Source: Dolichospermum sp. DET69 (GTDB lineage: Bacteria > Cyanobacteriota > Cyanobacteriia > Cyanobacteriales > Nostocaceae). Taken from it: a stretch of 64,000 nt of DNA. The translations under genes were made by a program, and so were the position numbers. The DNA is taken from positions 3,823,501 to 3,887,500 of the forward strand of contig CP070233.1 of NCBI GenBank assembly GCA_017355425.1, written 5' to 3'. Of the stretch, positions 63,663-64,000 are shown piece by piece. The notes under the pieces were generated by a model that worked only from the letters and a program-made list of their open reading frames with translations, did no database searches and had not been told where the DNA came from. Each line of letters opens with the position of its first letter. Positions within the stretch are counted from its first letter, which is position 1.

Positions 63663-63827
63663 CTACGGTGTACACACATCTCTAGACAGGATGCTAAACG
63701 TTATCCGATCCCCCTAAATCCCCCTTAAAAAGGGGGACTTTGAAGAATTTAGCCCCCCTTTTTAAGGGGGGTTGGGGGGATCTAAACGTTGTGGGGCAAC
63801 TCTAGAAGACTTGTGTGTACACCGTAG
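63663..63827. mobile_element. 165-bp MITE, copy B
   Basis: It has identical ends (CTACGGTGTACACACA and complement) and the interior of copy A in the opposite orientation. A CCCTTGGAAAG direct repeat lies on both sides. Confidence 0.9.
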
Positions 63828-63878
63828 CCCTTGGAAAGGGGGGATAACAGCAAATCAAGTCCCCTCCCCTTTCTAATG

Positions 63879-64000
63879 CTACGGTGTACACACATCTCTA
63901 GACAGGATGCTAAACGTTATCCGATCCCCCTAAATCCCCCTTAAAAAGGGGGACTTTGAAGAATTTAGCCCCCCTTTTTAAGGGGGGTTGGGGGGATCTA
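63879..64000. mobile_element. 165-bp MITE, copy C, truncated by the window edge
   Basis: It begins with CTACGGTGTACACACA 51 bp after copy B, in the same orientation. It matches copy B through its first 122 bases. Confidence 0.9.

Overview
The window is chromosomal DNA from a filamentous, probably heterocyst-forming (Nostocales-type) cyanobacterium. The basis is: many HIP1 octamers (GCGATCGC); heptanucleotide short tandem repeats of the STRR type; cyanobacterial signature families (IctB, CAAD domain, DUF1818, DUF3386, iron-uptake porin with SLH domain, HCF173-like SDR-CIA30 fusion); AT-rich codon use; and many dispersed palindromes and IS200/IS605 (TnpB) elements. No taxon name can be proved from the sequence alone.

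Layout. 1-5.2 kb: the 5' part of a secreted subtilisin-like protease running off the left edge, an NB-ARC type STAND NTPase, a CobW/zinc-chaperone GTPase and Uma2 nucleases. 5.2-9 kb: cysS, then an Rpn-family nuclease gene cut precisely by a 614-bp structured-RNA insertion. 9-12.7 kb: tldD and tldE-like genes with a Uma2 gene between them. 12.8-16.2 kb: a three-gene cassette (DUF262, DUF3696-type ATPase, protein with a colicin-E3-like C-terminus) that looks like an undescribed defence operon. 16.2-31.3 kb: housekeeping and regulation (DUF3386, LuxR regulator, phosphoesterase, rlmN, TauE exporter, porin, argD, K+ channel, response regulator, smpB). 31.3-40.6 kb: ictB, DivIVA-like gene, coaD, a 55-unit heptamer array, lgt, cobM, a decayed histidine kinase, dgcN-dgcA. 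40.6-43 kb: a four-gene, 4-bp-overlapping operon (HicB-like, unknown, AAA ATPase, DUF4276), a second defence candidate. 43-49.3 kb: dus, then an IS605-type element whose tnpB is split by a group II intron, then a SUKH immunity gene behind a frameshifted deaminase toxin. 49.4-57.8 kb: glgA, hemC, Uma2, CAAD, GFA, SDR-CIA30, an FMN split-barrel protein, a hydrolase. 57.8-64 kb: remnants and MITEs, a GH10-like protein, a second TnpB element, tRNA-Pro, DUF1818, recA, and two more MITE copies.

The housekeeping genes are ordinary single genes or short operons with clear hairpin terminators. The accessory part is dominated by small nucleases (three intact Uma2 genes plus a remnant; two intact Rpn-type genes plus one interrupted and one remnant), guide-RNA-type transposons and candidate conflict systems. 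The three observations I consider strongest are: the HEARO/omega-RNA-like insertion at 7477-8090, whose removal restores the host reading frame next to an ATGA motif; the DUF262/ATPase/E3-like operon at 12828-16189; and the HicB/ATPase/DUF4276 operon at 40628-42964. No CRISPR array was found.
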